57,107 nucleotides of DNA from an uncultured Lachnospiraceae bacterium. GTDB lineage: Bacteria; Bacillota; Clostridia; Lachnospirales; Lachnospiraceae. A model generated the notes under the pieces. It did not search any database, was not told the DNA's origin, and saw nothing but the letters and a program-made list of their open reading frames with translations. The stretch is from positions 1 to 57,107 of the forward strand of contig CAJTOV010000008.1 of NCBI GenBank assembly GCA_910577765.1, in the 5' to 3' direction. Positions 1 to 8,365 of this stretch are shown piece by piece. How positions within the stretch are numbered: the stretch's first letter is position 1; every line of letters starts with the position of its first letter. Position numbers and translations under genes: made by a program.

Positions 1-115
1 GACGTCAAGCTGGCTTATAAGACTGTTTCCGTTCAGTTTTCCACATCGGGCGTCCGCCCGATGCTTCTTGTCCGGCACAGCCGGACAAGAAGATGCCCCC
101 GTGAACAGTAACCTA
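1..115. repeat. MITE-like palindromic intergenic repeat, copy A (left end outside window)
   Basis: The stretch holds two nested hairpins: ATCGGGCG/CGCCCGAT near 45-62, and a perfect 13-bp inverted repeat CTTCTTGTCCGGC/GCCGGACAAGAAG at 64-92. It ends in CCCCGTGAACAGTAACC. Its reverse complement aligns closely with 32226-32297 (shared blocks GAAGCATCGGGCG and AAGCCAGCTTG), and its last 35 bases match the 3' end of the recombinase gene near 30548-30576. It lies immediately upstream of gpr. The left terminus is cut off by the window edge. Confidence 0.75.
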
Positions 116-147
116 TGGAACACATCAAAAGAAGGAGCGTACAAATT

Positions 148-1113
148 ATGAAAAATACTACATTTGAAATCCGCACCGATCTGGCCCTGGAAGAGAAGGA
201 AAGTTACCCGGGAGACGGGGGAGAGATCCGGGGAGTGTCCCTGCGGGAGTGGGAGGATTCCCAGTGCCAGGTCCGGTTTACGGAGGTGAAGATTCTGGAC
301 AGCCAGGGAGCAGAGGCCATGGGAAAGCCCCAGGGAACCTACCTGACCCTGGAGGCAGACCGGCTGTCCCAGGAGGACGAGGATTACCATGGGGATATTG
401 CCAGGGAACTGGGAATCCAGATCCGCAGTCTCATGGCGCGGATGGTAGACAAGGAGGATGTCAGCATTCTGGCCGTGGGTCTGGGCAACCACATGGTGAC
501 CCCGGATGCCCTGGGACCCAAGGTGGTGGAACATCTCCAGATGACCCGCCATCTGGAGCAGCAGTATGGGGAAGGGTTCTGCCGGAAACGGAAGCTTCCG
601 GTCTTAAGCGGGATCGTGCCGGGAGTCATGGCCCAGACCGGAATGGAGACCGCGGAGATTCTCAAAGGGGTCATCCGCCAGACCAGGCCGGATGTGGTGG
701 TGGCTGTGGATGCCCTGGCGGCCCGCAGCATCCGCCGTCTGGGAACCACCATCCAGCTGACCGACACAGGCATCCACCCGGGGTCCGGGGTGGGGAACCA
801 CCGCAACAGCCTGACAAAGGAAAGCCTGGGGGTTCCGGTGCTTGCCATCGGAGTGCCTACGGTGGTGGGAACCGCGGCCATTGTCTACGACACGGTAGAT
901 ACCATGATCCAGACCTTAAACCGTCATGTGTCCACCAGGGGTATGGGCAATATGATGGAATCCATGACCGCGGAGGAGCAGTATGCCCTGATCTGTGAGC
1001 TTCTGGAACCGGAGTTCGGAAGCCTTTATGTGACGCCGCCGGACATTGACGAGCGGATCGGAAGACTGAGCTTTACGGTGTCCGAAGGGATTCATGAGGC
1101 GTTGTACCAGTAA
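148..1113 (+). CDS. gpr: GPR germination protease
   Basis: Spore endopeptidase that starts degradation of small acid-soluble proteins during germination. The 321-residue product has the family's central block (AVGLGNHMVTPDALGPKVV, about residues 112-130) and the conserved segments SGIVPGVMAQTGMET and VDALAARS, and its length fits a self-processing zymogen. An in-frame ATG exists at 115, but AAGGAG at 133-138 lies ten bases before ATG 148, so 148 is preferred. The gene stands alone; repeat copy A occupies its upstream region, and no forespore promoter could be picked out with confidence. It marks the organism as a spore former. Confidence 0.95.
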   Translation: MKNTTFEIRTDLALEEKESYPGDGGEIRGVSLREWEDSQCQVRFTEVKILDSQGAEAMGKPQGTYLTLEADRLSQEDEDYHGDIARELGIQIRSLMARMVDKEDVSILAVGLGNHMVTPDALGPKVVEHLQMTRHLEQQYGEGFCRKRKLPVLSGIVPGVMAQTGMETAEILKGVIRQTRPDVVVAVDALAARSIRRLGTTIQLTDTGIHPGSGVGNHRNSLTKESLGVPVLAIGVPTVVGTAAIVYDTVDTMIQTLNRHVSTRGMGNMMESMTAEEQYALICELLEPEFGSLYVTPPDIDERIGRLSFTVSEGIHEALYQ

Positions 1114-1128
1114 ACCGTCCCCAATATC

Positions 1129-1157
1129 TTGTAAACCAGGAAATTCTGTGCTATGAT
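1129..1157 (+). promoter_or_regulatory. sigma-A-type promoter for prmA
   Basis: TTGTAA at 1129-1134 and TATGAT at 1152-1157 are separated by 17 bases, 72 bases upstream of the prmA start. The segment before and into the -10 (ATTCTGTGCTAT) is repeated in the promoter at 47162-47190. Confidence 0.6.
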
Positions 1158-1228
1158 AACATGAGTTATGTCATGGAACATGGCCCGTAAGCTGTAACAA
1201 TGGCCGGGACCGGAGGAGGTAAGCGTCT

Positions 1229-2185
1229 ATGAAATGGACCAGATTTACACTGAACACCACCACAGAGGCAGTGGATTTCATCAGCAGCATGCTGGATGAG
1301 ATCGGGATTGAAGGGATTGAGATTGAGGACAATGTGCCTTTGTCCGAGACAGACACCAAAGGCATGTTTATTGATATCCTGCCGGAGCTGCCGCCGGATG
1401 ACGGCACGGCCCGGGTCAGCTTCTATCTGGAGGATTTAACCGGGCTGGAGCAGATTCTCTGCCAGATCGAGGAAGGCCTGGAGGATATCAGCCAGTTTGT
1501 GGATGTAGGGGAGCGGACCATTACCACCTCCGAGACGGAAGACAAGGACTGGATCAACAACTGGAAGCAGTATTTCAAGCCCTTTACCGTGGATGACATT
1601 CTCATCAAGCCTACCTGGGAGCCGGTTCCCCGGGAGCATGAGGACAAGCTTCTGATCCAGATCGATCCGGGCACGGCCTTTGGCACCGGCATGCATGAGA
1701 CCACCCAGCTGTGTATCCGCCAGCTAAGGAACCATGTCCGCCCCGGAGCCCGGGTGCTGGATGTGGGAACCGGAAGCGGGATTCTGGGAATCGCGGCCCT
1801 GAAGCTGGGAGCCGCCTCTGTACTGGGAACCGACCTGGATGAAAACGCCATCCAGGCAGTAAAGGAGAATCTGGAGTCCAACCAGATTCCGGAAACCGGT
1901 TTTAAGGTAATCCAGGGCAATATCATCGATGACCGGACCATCCAGGACCAGGCAGGCTACGGCTGCTATGACATTGCAGTGGCCAACATTCTGGCTCCTG
2001 TGATTATCCTGCTCCAGGGGGAGATCACCAGACACTTAAAGCCCGGCGGCATCTTCATCACCTCCGGCATTATCAATATGAAGGAGCAGGATGTCAGGAC
2101 CGCCCTGGAGGCCAATGAAGAGCTGGAGATTCTGGAGACTGCTTACCAGGGAGAGTGGGTATCCATCACCTGCCGCAGGAGGTAA
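1229..2185 (+). CDS. prmA: Ribosomal protein L11 methyltransferase
   Basis: SAM-dependent trimethylation of ribosomal protein L11. The 318-residue protein has the usual two-part layout: an N-terminal substrate-recognition domain (about 1-130) and a Rossmann methyltransferase domain with motif I VLDVGTGSGILG near residue 175, GTDLDENA, and the post-motif VANILAPV. GGAGGAGG sits 9 bases before the ATG. It heads a tight operon with rsmE, a cysteine desulfurase gene and thiI, linking ribosome modification with tRNA sulfur transfer. Its end is 4 bases from the GTG start of rsmE. Confidence 0.95.
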   Translation: MKWTRFTLNTTTEAVDFISSMLDEIGIEGIEIEDNVPLSETDTKGMFIDILPELPPDDGTARVSFYLEDLTGLEQILCQIEEGLEDISQFVDVGERTITTSETEDKDWINNWKQYFKPFTVDDILIKPTWEPVPREHEDKLLIQIDPGTAFGTGMHETTQLCIRQLRNHVRPGARVLDVGTGSGILGIAALKLGAASVLGTDLDENAIQAVKENLESNQIPETGFKVIQGNIIDDRTIQDQAGYGCYDIAVANILAPVIILLQGEITRHLKPGGIFITSGIINMKEQDVRTALEANEELEILETAYQGEWVSITCRRR

Positions 2186-2189
2186 GAAC

Positions 2190-2954
2190 GTGTACCATTT
2201 CTTTGTGACCCCGGACCAGGTGGGGGAGGGATACTGCCGGATCACCGGTCAGGATGTAAACCATATCCGCAATGTGCTGCGGATGAAGCCAGGGGAGGAG
2301 ATCGCCGTCCGGGACGGGATCTCCCGCAATTATGTCTGCGCCCTGGAGACCCTGGGGGAAGATGAGGTTCTGGCCCGAATCCTCCGGACAGAGGCAGACA
2401 GCAGCGAGCTGCCTGCCCGGCTGATTCTGTTCCAGGGACTGCCCAAAGGGGACAAGATGGAGCTGGTGATCCAGAAGGCCGTGGAACTGGGGGCATACCA
2501 GATCGTCCCCGTGTCCACCAGGCGTTCGGTGGTGCGGCTGGACGGAAAGAAGGCAGAGGCAAAGGTCCGGCGGTGGAATGCCATTGCGGAAAGTGCGGCC
2601 AAACAGTCGGGCCGGATGGTGGTGCCCCAGGTGAAGCCGGTAATGGGCTTTGGGGAAGCCCTGGCCCGGGCCGGGGAGCTGGACTACAGCCTGATCCCCT
2701 ATGAGCTGGCAGAAGGCATGGAACATACCCGCCAGGTTCTGGAAGGGGTCCGCCCCGGCATGACCGTGGGAATCTTCATCGGGCCGGAAGGCGGCTTTGA
2801 TGTGGAGGAGGTGGACCAGGCCAGGGCTGCGGGACTTCACCCCATTACCCTGGGCAGACGGATTCTCAGAACCGAGACAGCCGGTATGGCAGTGCTGTCC
2901 ATTCTGATGTTCCGGCTGGAAGGATGCCAGGAAGAGCCGGGGATTTCCCCGTGA
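2190..2954 (+). CDS. rsmE: 16S rRNA (uracil(1498)-N(3))-methyltransferase
   Basis: SPOUT-class methyltransferase modifying U1498 of 16S rRNA. The N-terminal PUA-like part (YHFFVTPDQ...DVNHIRNVLRMKPGEEI) and the C-terminal SPOUT knot (IGPEGGFDVEEV, LGRRILRTETA) are clear. A longer reading upstream would overlap prmA by nearly 100 bases. The GTG at 2190, 7 bases after GCAGGAGG, places the family's VYHFFV motif exactly at the N terminus, so this start is chosen, giving 254 residues. Confidence 0.94.
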   Translation: MYHFFVTPDQVGEGYCRITGQDVNHIRNVLRMKPGEEIAVRDGISRNYVCALETLGEDEVLARILRTEADSSELPARLILFQGLPKGDKMELVIQKAVELGAYQIVPVSTRRSVVRLDGKKAEAKVRRWNAIAESAAKQSGRMVVPQVKPVMGFGEALARAGELDYSLIPYELAEGMEHTRQVLEGVRPGMTVGIFIGPEGGFDVEEVDQARAAGLHPITLGRRILRTETAGMAVLSILMFRLEGCQEEPGISP

Positions 2955-2985
2955 CCAGGAAAATAAAAAAAGGAATCAGGAAGCC

Positions 2986-4140
2986 ATGGAAGCATATTTT
3001 GATAATTCCGCCACCACCCGGGTTCTGGACAGTGTGACGGAGATTGTGGTCCGCACCATGACCCAGGATTACGGCAATGCGGCGGCGAAACACAGGAAAG
3101 GCATGGAAGCGGAGCAGTATATCCGCAGTGCCAGGGCAGAGATCGCCAAGACTTTGAAGGTGGCGGACAAGGAGATTCTCTTTACCTCCGGCGGCTCGGA
3201 ATCCAACAACATGGCCGTCACTGGTACGGCCCTGGCCAACCAGAGAGCCGGGAAACATATAATCAGCACAGCCATTGAACATCCGTCGGTATACAATCCC
3301 ATGGCCTTTCTGGAGGAACAGGGGTTTGAGATCACCTTCCTTCCGGTGGACGGGGAGGGCCATATCTCCCTGGAGGAGCTGGAGCAGGCCGTAAGGCCGG
3401 ACACCATACTGGTGTCTGTTATGTACGTGAACAATGAGGTGGGAGCCGTGGAGCCGGTGGAGGAGATATCCCGGGTGATCAAAAAGAAGAATCCCAGGGT
3501 GCTTTTCCATGTGGATGCCATCCAGGCTTACGGAAAGTTCCGGATATACCCCAAAAGGCAGGGGATTGATCTTCTAAGCGTCAGCGGCCACAAGATCCAC
3601 GGCCCCAAGGGTGTGGGCTTCCTCTACATCGGAAGCGGAGTCCGCATCCGGCCCCTGATCTACGGCGGCGGCCAGCAGGGAGGCCTGCGGGCAGGGACGG
3701 AGAATGTTCCCGGTGTGGCAGGCCTGGGCGTGGCAGCCAGGGAGATGTACCAGAACCTGGAGGGGCACGTGGCCCATCTGACGGAGCTGAAGGATTATCT
3801 TACGGACCGGCTGGGAGAGCTGGAGGGGGTTCAGGTCAACAGCAGGAAAGGAACCGGCAGCGCCCCCCAGATTGTCAGCGCCAGCTTTGACGGGGTCCGC
3901 AGCGAGGTGCTGCTCCATGCCCTGGAAGACAGGGGGATCTACGTGTCCTCAGGCTCTGCCTGCTCCTCCCACCATCCGGGAGTCAGCGGAACCTTAAAGG
4001 GAATCGGCCTGGCCCCCCGGTATCTGGATGCCACCCTGCGGTTCAGCTTCGGCATATTCAACCGGAAGGAAGAGATTGATTACTGTATCCAGGTGCTGGG
4101 AGAACTGCTTCCGGTGCTTAGAAAATACAAAAGGGGATAG
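2986..4140 (+). CDS. Cysteine desulfurase (NifS/IscS family)
   Basis: PLP enzyme that removes sulfur from cysteine and passes it on as persulfide. The 384-residue protein has EAYFDNSATT at the N terminus, the PLP lysine in VSGHKIHGPKG (K203), and the catalytic cysteine in SSGSACSSHHPG (C326). It lies 3 bases upstream of thiI; in other Firmicutes the same pairing (nifZ-thiI) delivers sulfur for 4-thiouridine, so it probably serves ThiI rather than general Fe-S assembly. The symbol is left open because several paralogues usually exist. Confidence 0.93.
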   Translation: MEAYFDNSATTRVLDSVTEIVVRTMTQDYGNAAAKHRKGMEAEQYIRSARAEIAKTLKVADKEILFTSGGSESNNMAVTGTALANQRAGKHIISTAIEHPSVYNPMAFLEEQGFEITFLPVDGEGHISLEELEQAVRPDTILVSVMYVNNEVGAVEPVEEISRVIKKKNPRVLFHVDAIQAYGKFRIYPKRQGIDLLSVSGHKIHGPKGVGFLYIGSGVRIRPLIYGGGQQGGLRAGTENVPGVAGLGVAAREMYQNLEGHVAHLTELKDYLTDRLGELEGVQVNSRKGTGSAPQIVSASFDGVRSEVLLHALEDRGIYVSSGSACSSHHPGVSGTLKGIGLAPRYLDATLRFSFGIFNRKEEIDYCIQVLGELLPVLRKYKRG

Positions 4141-4143
4141 AAT

Positions 4144-5325
4144 ATGAAATACCAGTCATTTTTGATCAAATACGCGGAGATCGGCACCAAGGGCAAGAAC
4201 CGGTATCTGTTTGAGGATGCCCTGATCCGGCAGATCAAGATCGCCCTGAAACGGGTAGAGGGCAAATTTCTGGCCTCCAAGGAGTCGGGGCGCATCTATG
4301 TGGAGGCCCTGGAGGATTACGATTACGATGACGTGATCCAGGCCCTGCAGCATGTGTTCGGCATTGCCTGGATCTGCCCGCTGCTGCAGATCGAGGACAA
4401 GGATTATGAGAATCTGAAAAAGACCGTGGTGGCCTACATGGACCAGGCCCACCCGGACAAACGGTTCACCTTCAAGGTAGACTGCCGCCGGGCAGACAAG
4501 ACCTACCCGGTCCGGTCGGAGCAGATGAACCGGGATCTGGGGGAGGTGATTCTGGAGGCCTTTCCCGAGACACGGGTGGACGTCCACAAGCCGGATGTGC
4601 TGCTCCATGTGGAGATACGGAAGCTGGTGAATATCTATTCCCTGATGATTCCGGGGCCAGGAGGAATGCCGGTAGGCACCAACGGCAAGGCCATGCTGCT
4701 TCTGTCCGGAGGCATTGACAGCCCTGTGGCCGGTTACATGATCGCCAAGCGGGGGGTGAAGATTGACGCGGTCTATTTCCACGCGCCCCCTTACACCAGT
4801 GACCGGGCCAGGCAGAAGGTGGTGGACCTGGCAGAGCAGGTGGCCAGATATTCCGGGCCCATTCCGCTGCACGTGGTGAATTTTACCGATATCCAGCTTT
4901 ACATCTATGACAAATGCCCCCATGAGGAGCTGACCATCATCATGCGCCGCTATATGATGAGGATTGCCCAGGAGATTGCCGGAAAGAACGATGCCCTGGC
5001 CCTGATTACCGGGGAGAGCATCGGCCAGGTGGCCTCCCAGACGGTCCAGTCCCTGGCAGCCACCAACGAGGTGTGCACCATGCCGGTGTTCCGGCCCCTG
5101 ATCGGGTTTGACAAGCAGGAGATCATCGACATTTCCGAAAAGATCGGCACCTTTGAGACCTCCATTCAGCCCTACGAGGACTGCTGTACCATCTTTGTGG
5201 CCAAGCATCCGGTGATCAAGCCCAATATCAGCCGGATTCGCCATTCGGAGCAGAGCCTGGAGGAGAAGATCGAAGAACTGGTCCAGACTGCCCTGGACAC
5301 GGAGGAAGTGATCTGGTGCGGGTAA
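4144..5325 (+). CDS. thiI: tRNA 4-thiouridine sulfurtransferase ThiI
   Basis: Makes 4-thiouridine at position 8 of tRNA using ATP and persulfide sulfur. The 393-residue protein carries a ferredoxin-like/THUMP N-terminal half and a PP-loop pyrophosphatase half with LSGGIDSPVAGYM near residue 187. The conserved CCTIFVAKHPV segment near the end is typical of the family. It lacks the C-terminal rhodanese domain of the E. coli enzyme, as in Bacillus-type ThiI. Last gene of the prmA operon. Confidence 0.95.
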   Translation: MKYQSFLIKYAEIGTKGKNRYLFEDALIRQIKIALKRVEGKFLASKESGRIYVEALEDYDYDDVIQALQHVFGIAWICPLLQIEDKDYENLKKTVVAYMDQAHPDKRFTFKVDCRRADKTYPVRSEQMNRDLGEVILEAFPETRVDVHKPDVLLHVEIRKLVNIYSLMIPGPGGMPVGTNGKAMLLLSGGIDSPVAGYMIAKRGVKIDAVYFHAPPYTSDRARQKVVDLAEQVARYSGPIPLHVVNFTDIQLYIYDKCPHEELTIIMRRYMMRIAQEIAGKNDALALITGESIGQVASQTVQSLAATNEVCTMPVFRPLIGFDKQEIIDISEKIGTFETSIQPYEDCCTIFVAKHPVIKPNISRIRHSEQSLEEKIEELVQTALDTEEVIWCG

Positions 5326-5380
5326 GGACCGGACTGGCGGAACATGGGATTACCGGAAGTGTTTTGCGGTTCAGGGCAAG

Positions 5381-5410
5381 AAAAATGCGCCTTCCCGCTG
5401 TGGGAGGCGC
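5381..5410 (-). terminator. Rho-independent terminator of the HPr-like gene
   Basis: On the minus strand a GC-rich hairpin (GCGCCTCCCA/ GGGAAGGCGC, 5387-5410) is followed by TTTTT (5385-5381), 10 bases beyond the HPr-like stop codon. It could also damp readthrough from thiI. Confidence 0.75.
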
Positions 5411-5420
5411 TTCCGGATGC

Positions 5421-5654
5421 CTATTTGATCAGGTAGGGGGACAAGGTCTCCAGGATCTCGTCGATGCCGGATTCCGCATGGATGTTTAAGTCAATGGGCT
5501 TGGACAGATCCAGGCTGAAGATGCCCATGATGGATTTGGCATCGATTACGTATCTGCCGGATACCAGATCGAAATCAACGTCAAATTTGGTTAAATCATT
5601 TACAAAAGATTTTACTTTATCAATGGAATTGAGAGAAATACGTACAGTTTTCAT
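5421..5654 (-). CDS. HPr-like phosphocarrier-fold protein lacking the active-site histidine
   Basis: A 77-residue protein with the HPr fold signature: the SIMGIFSLDLSKPIDL segment matches the regulatory-serine region of HPr (KSIMGVMSL type). The N-terminal GLHARPA motif with phosphorylated His15 is absent; the matching part reads SLNSIDKVKSFVNDL, so it cannot take phosphate from enzyme I in the usual way. The serine of the KSIMG motif is kept, so HPr-kinase-type regulation is possible in principle. AAGGAGGTCAG precedes the ATG. It is a single-gene unit with its own promoter and terminator, between two + strand operons. Function unknown. Confidence 0.8.
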   Translation of the reverse strand: MKTVRISLNSIDKVKSFVNDLTKFDVDFDLVSGRYVIDAKSIMGIFSLDLSKPIDLNIHAESGIDEILETLSPYLIK

Positions 5655-5687
5655 GTAACTGACCTCCTTAATGGCTGTATGTCATCC

Positions 5688-5715
5688 ATACTACCAGATA
5701 TAGGGGAAAAGTCAA
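5688..5715 (-). promoter_or_regulatory. promoter of the HPr-like gene
   Basis: Read on the minus strand: TTGACT (5715-5710), 16-base spacer, TAGTAT (5693-5688), about 33 bases before the start codon. Confidence 0.55.
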
Positions 5716-5862
5716 TAGCAAGTTTTCATGAAAAAGCCGCAGCGGATTTGGAAATATTGGTTAGTGTTCACGGGGCAGCTTCCTGCCTGGCCAGGCCGGA
5801 CAGGAGGCAGGGGCCTGTGTCTGACGGAAAAACCGGATAAGGCCGGAGGGAGTGGAGTCACA

Positions 5863-7230
5863 ATGAAAAGAGCCGCATTACATAACCTGGGGTGCAAGGT
5901 AAATGCCTATGAGACAGAGGCCATGGAACAGCTTTTGGAGGCCGCCGGTTACCGGATCGTGTCCTTTCAGGAGGCTGCCGATGTGTATGTGGTCAACACT
6001 TGTTCGGTCACCAACATTGCGGAGCGCAAGTCCCGGCAGATGCTTCACAGGGCGCGGAAGCTGAATCCCCAGGCCGTGATCGTGGCCGCAGGCTGCTACG
6101 TCCAGGCAGCCCAGGAGGACTTAAAGAAGGACCTGGCCGTGGACATCATCATCGGCAACAACAAAAAGCAGGACCTTGTGCCGGTGCTGGAGGATTATTT
6201 CCGGCAGCGGGAACGGGAGCGGTCCGGCGGGGAAGCCCTGCCCGGCCAGGAGGCGGAAGGCCTATCCTTTGTCCGGACCCGGGTGATCCCCATCGGGGAC
6301 ACAAAGGAGTATGAGAATCTTAATATCAGCCGTCTGTCCGGCCACACCCGGGCCTTTGTCAAGGTCCAGGACGGCTGCAACCAGTTTTGCAGCTACTGTA
6401 TCATCCCTTACACCCGGGGCCGGGTCCGCAGCCGCAGACCTTCCGACGTGATGCAGGAGGCCAGACGGCTTGTGGAAAACGGGTGCCGGGAGATGGTGCT
6501 GACAGGAATCCATCTAAGCTCCTACGGCACGGATCTGGAAGAGGGCACGGACCTGCTTTCCCTGATCCGGCAGCTTCACGGCCTTAAGGGCCTGGAGCGT
6601 ATCCGCATGGGGTCCCTGGAACCCAGGATCGTCACGGAGGAATTTGCCGGGGCCCTGGCCGCAATGGAAAAGGTATGTCCCCATTTCCACCTGTCCCTCC
6701 AGAGCGGCTGTGATGCCACCTTAAAGCGCATGAACCGCCATTACACCACCGCCCAGTATGAAGACTGCTGCGGTATCCTGCGGGCTGCTTTTGGGCATCC
6801 GGCCATTACCACCGACGTGATCGTAGGCTTTCCGGGGGAGACGGAGGAGGAATTTTGGCAGACCCGGGAATACCTGGAACGGATTCATTTCTATGAGATG
6901 CATATCTTCAAGTATTCCGTCCGGGCCGGGACACGGGCAGCCGCCATGGATCACCAGGTGCCGGAGCCGGTGAAGGCAGCCCGCAGCGAGGAGCTTTTAA
7001 AGCTGGAGGGACAGATGTCGGAGGAATACCGGAAACGCTTTCTGGGAAAGGAGCTGCAGGTGCTTCTGGAGGAGCCGGTGACCATAGACGGGAAACCATA
7101 TATGACCGGTTATACACGGGAGTACGTGAAGGTGGCGGTACCGCCGGAGTGGGGCGGACGCAACTGCTTTGTAACCGGAAGGGCACAGGGAATGCTGGGC
7201 AGGGAAGTGCTGTACATGGAGAATTTGTAA
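5863..7230 (+). CDS. mtaB: tRNA t6A37 methylthiotransferase MtaB
   Basis: Radical-SAM enzyme adding a methylthio group to t6A37 of tRNAs reading ANN codons. Order of parts: an N-terminal methylthiotransferase domain (LGCKVNAYETEAM; further Fe-S cysteines in NTCSVTNIAERKSRQ and AAGCYVQ), the radical-SAM motif GCNQFCSYCIIPYTRGR (C172, C176, C179), and a C-terminal TRAM-like segment. The reading extends 5' to 5728 without a stop, but ATG 5863 follows GGAGGGAGTGGAG and puts the LGCKVN motif near the N terminus as in the family, giving 455 residues. Confidence 0.93.
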   Translation: MKRAALHNLGCKVNAYETEAMEQLLEAAGYRIVSFQEAADVYVVNTCSVTNIAERKSRQMLHRARKLNPQAVIVAAGCYVQAAQEDLKKDLAVDIIIGNNKKQDLVPVLEDYFRQRERERSGGEALPGQEAEGLSFVRTRVIPIGDTKEYENLNISRLSGHTRAFVKVQDGCNQFCSYCIIPYTRGRVRSRRPSDVMQEARRLVENGCREMVLTGIHLSSYGTDLEEGTDLLSLIRQLHGLKGLERIRMGSLEPRIVTEEFAGALAAMEKVCPHFHLSLQSGCDATLKRMNRHYTTAQYEDCCGILRAAFGHPAITTDVIVGFPGETEEEFWQTREYLERIHFYEMHIFKYSVRAGTRAAAMDHQVPEPVKAARSEELLKLEGQMSEEYRKRFLGKELQVLLEEPVTIDGKPYMTGYTREYVKVAVPPEWGGRNCFVTGRAQGMLGREVLYMENL

Positions 7231-7298
7231 ATATTTTCCTTGCCGAATCGGACAAAGTAGTATAGAATAGAAAAGAATAGTTAAAGGACGTGAAGCAC

Positions 7299-7562
7299 AT
7301 GGACAAGATTCATAATACACAGTTTTTCGAGGCAGTACAAGAGAAGAAGATGGATGTGGGCCAGGTTCTGGGCGTAGTCTATACGGCACTTACGGAAAAG
7401 GGATACAATCCGGTGAATCAGATTGTAGGCTATATTATGTCCGGAGATCCGACGTATATCACCAACCATAACAGCGCCAGAAGCGTGATCATGAAAGTGG
7501 AGCGGGACGAGATACTGGAGGAACTGATGTCTGTATATATTGACACCAGATTTAAAAAGTAA
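7299..7562 (+). CDS. ireB: IreB family regulatory phosphoprotein
   Basis: Small protein (87 residues) of the former UPF0297 family; in Enterococcus, IreB is a substrate of the Ser/Thr kinase IreK and affects cephalosporin tolerance. Hallmarks: TQFF near the start, VGYIMSGDPTYITNHNSAR and the end ELMSVYIDTRFKK. A GTG at 7290 is in frame but only one base from AAAGGA; ATG 7299 has a better spacing. A weak promoter (TTGCCG 7240-7245, TAGAAT 7263-7268) precedes it. It leads the conserved ireB-ruvX-DUF1292 cluster. Confidence 0.9.
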   Translation: MDKIHNTQFFEAVQEKKMDVGQVLGVVYTALTEKGYNPVNQIVGYIMSGDPTYITNHNSARSVIMKVERDEILEELMSVYIDTRFKK

Positions 7563-7581
7563 GTACGGATACAGAGGATGA

Positions 7582-7615
7582 CTGCCAGCCAGCTGTAAGG
7601 GGCTGGCAGTCTTTT
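7582..7615 (+). terminator. Terminator between ireB and ruvX
   Basis: A perfect stem CTGCCAGCC/GGCTGGCAG (7582-7609) is followed by TCTTTT. It splits a cluster that is otherwise conserved as a unit, so it probably works as a partial terminator that lowers ruvX expression relative to ireB. Confidence 0.75.
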
Positions 7616-7638
7616 CGGGCGTGTAAAAGGAACGGGAT

Positions 7639-8055
7639 ATGAGAATCTTAGGACTTGATTACGGTTCAAAGACCGTGGGGGTGGCTGTCTGCGATCCCCT
7701 GGGAATCACGGCCCAGGGACTGGAGACCATTACCCGCAAAGAAGAGAACAAGCTGCGCAGGACCCTGGCACGGATTGAGGCCCTGGCGGCCCAGTATGAG
7801 ATTGAATCCATTATTTTGGGGTATCCTAAAAATATGGATGATTCCATTGGGGAACGGGCCAGGAAGACAGAAGAATTCCGGGACATGCTGGTCCGCCGGT
7901 GCGGCCTGCCGGTGATTTTGTGGGATGAACGTCTGACAACTATAGAAGCCAATGAAATTTTAATAGAAAGCGGAGTGCGCAGGGAGGATCGCAAGAAGGT
8001 GATCGACAAGGTGGCGGCGGTGCTGATCCTGCAATCCTACCTGAACTCCAGATAA
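7639..8055 (+). CDS. ruvX: Holliday junction resolvase-like YqgF/RuvX
   Basis: RNase H-fold nuclease family implicated in pre-16S rRNA 5' end processing and Holliday junction cleavage. The 138-residue protein starts with RILGLDYGSKTVGVAVCDP (first catalytic Asp), has the central GYPKNMDDSIGERA block and WDERLTT (Glu) plus the C-terminal DKVAAVLILQSYL (Asp). Context between ireB and a DUF1292 gene is the standard Firmicutes order. Confidence 0.93.
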   Translation: MRILGLDYGSKTVGVAVCDPLGITAQGLETITRKEENKLRRTLARIEALAAQYEIESIILGYPKNMDDSIGERARKTEEFRDMLVRRCGLPVILWDERLTTIEANEILIESGVRREDRKKVIDKVAAVLILQSYLNSR

Positions 8056-8066
8056 GGAGTGAGAAC

Positions 8067-8342
8067 GTGATACAGGAAGAGAAGATTACCCTGCAGACCG
8101 ACACGGGAGAGTCTGTGGATTTTTACGTGCTGGAGGAGACCCGGATCAACGGAATGAACTACCTGATGGTAACCGATTCCGGGGAGGATGAGGACGGAGA
8201 GTGCTACATTTTAAAGGATGTGTCCTGCCAGGAAGACCAGGATGCAGTGTATGAGTTCGTGGAAAATGACAGCGAGCTGGAGTATCTTTTCGGGATTTTT
8301 ACGGAGCTTCTGGACGGGTCGGGGGTAGAGATCCAGAGATAG
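8067..8342 (+). CDS. DUF1292 domain protein
   Basis: Acidic 91-residue protein of the YrzB-like DUF1292 family (EEKITLQTDTGESVDFYVLEETRINGMNYLMVTD pattern split over residues 4-38, and the acidic EDEDGECYILKD stretch). It starts with GTG 9 bases after AAGGAG and lies 11 bases after ruvX. The function is not known; the conserved position with ireB and ruvX is the only clue. Confidence 0.88.
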   Translation: MIQEEKITLQTDTGESVDFYVLEETRINGMNYLMVTDSGEDEDGECYILKDVSCQEDQDAVYEFVENDSELEYLFGIFTELLDGSGVEIQR

Positions 8343-8365
8343 AAGCCGGAGGCCAGAAGCTTTGT

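Noticed and set aside
4156..5244. Minus-strand frame of 362 codons opposite thiI
   Set aside because: Antisense to the whole of thiI, with a composition typical of a shadow frame and no motif.
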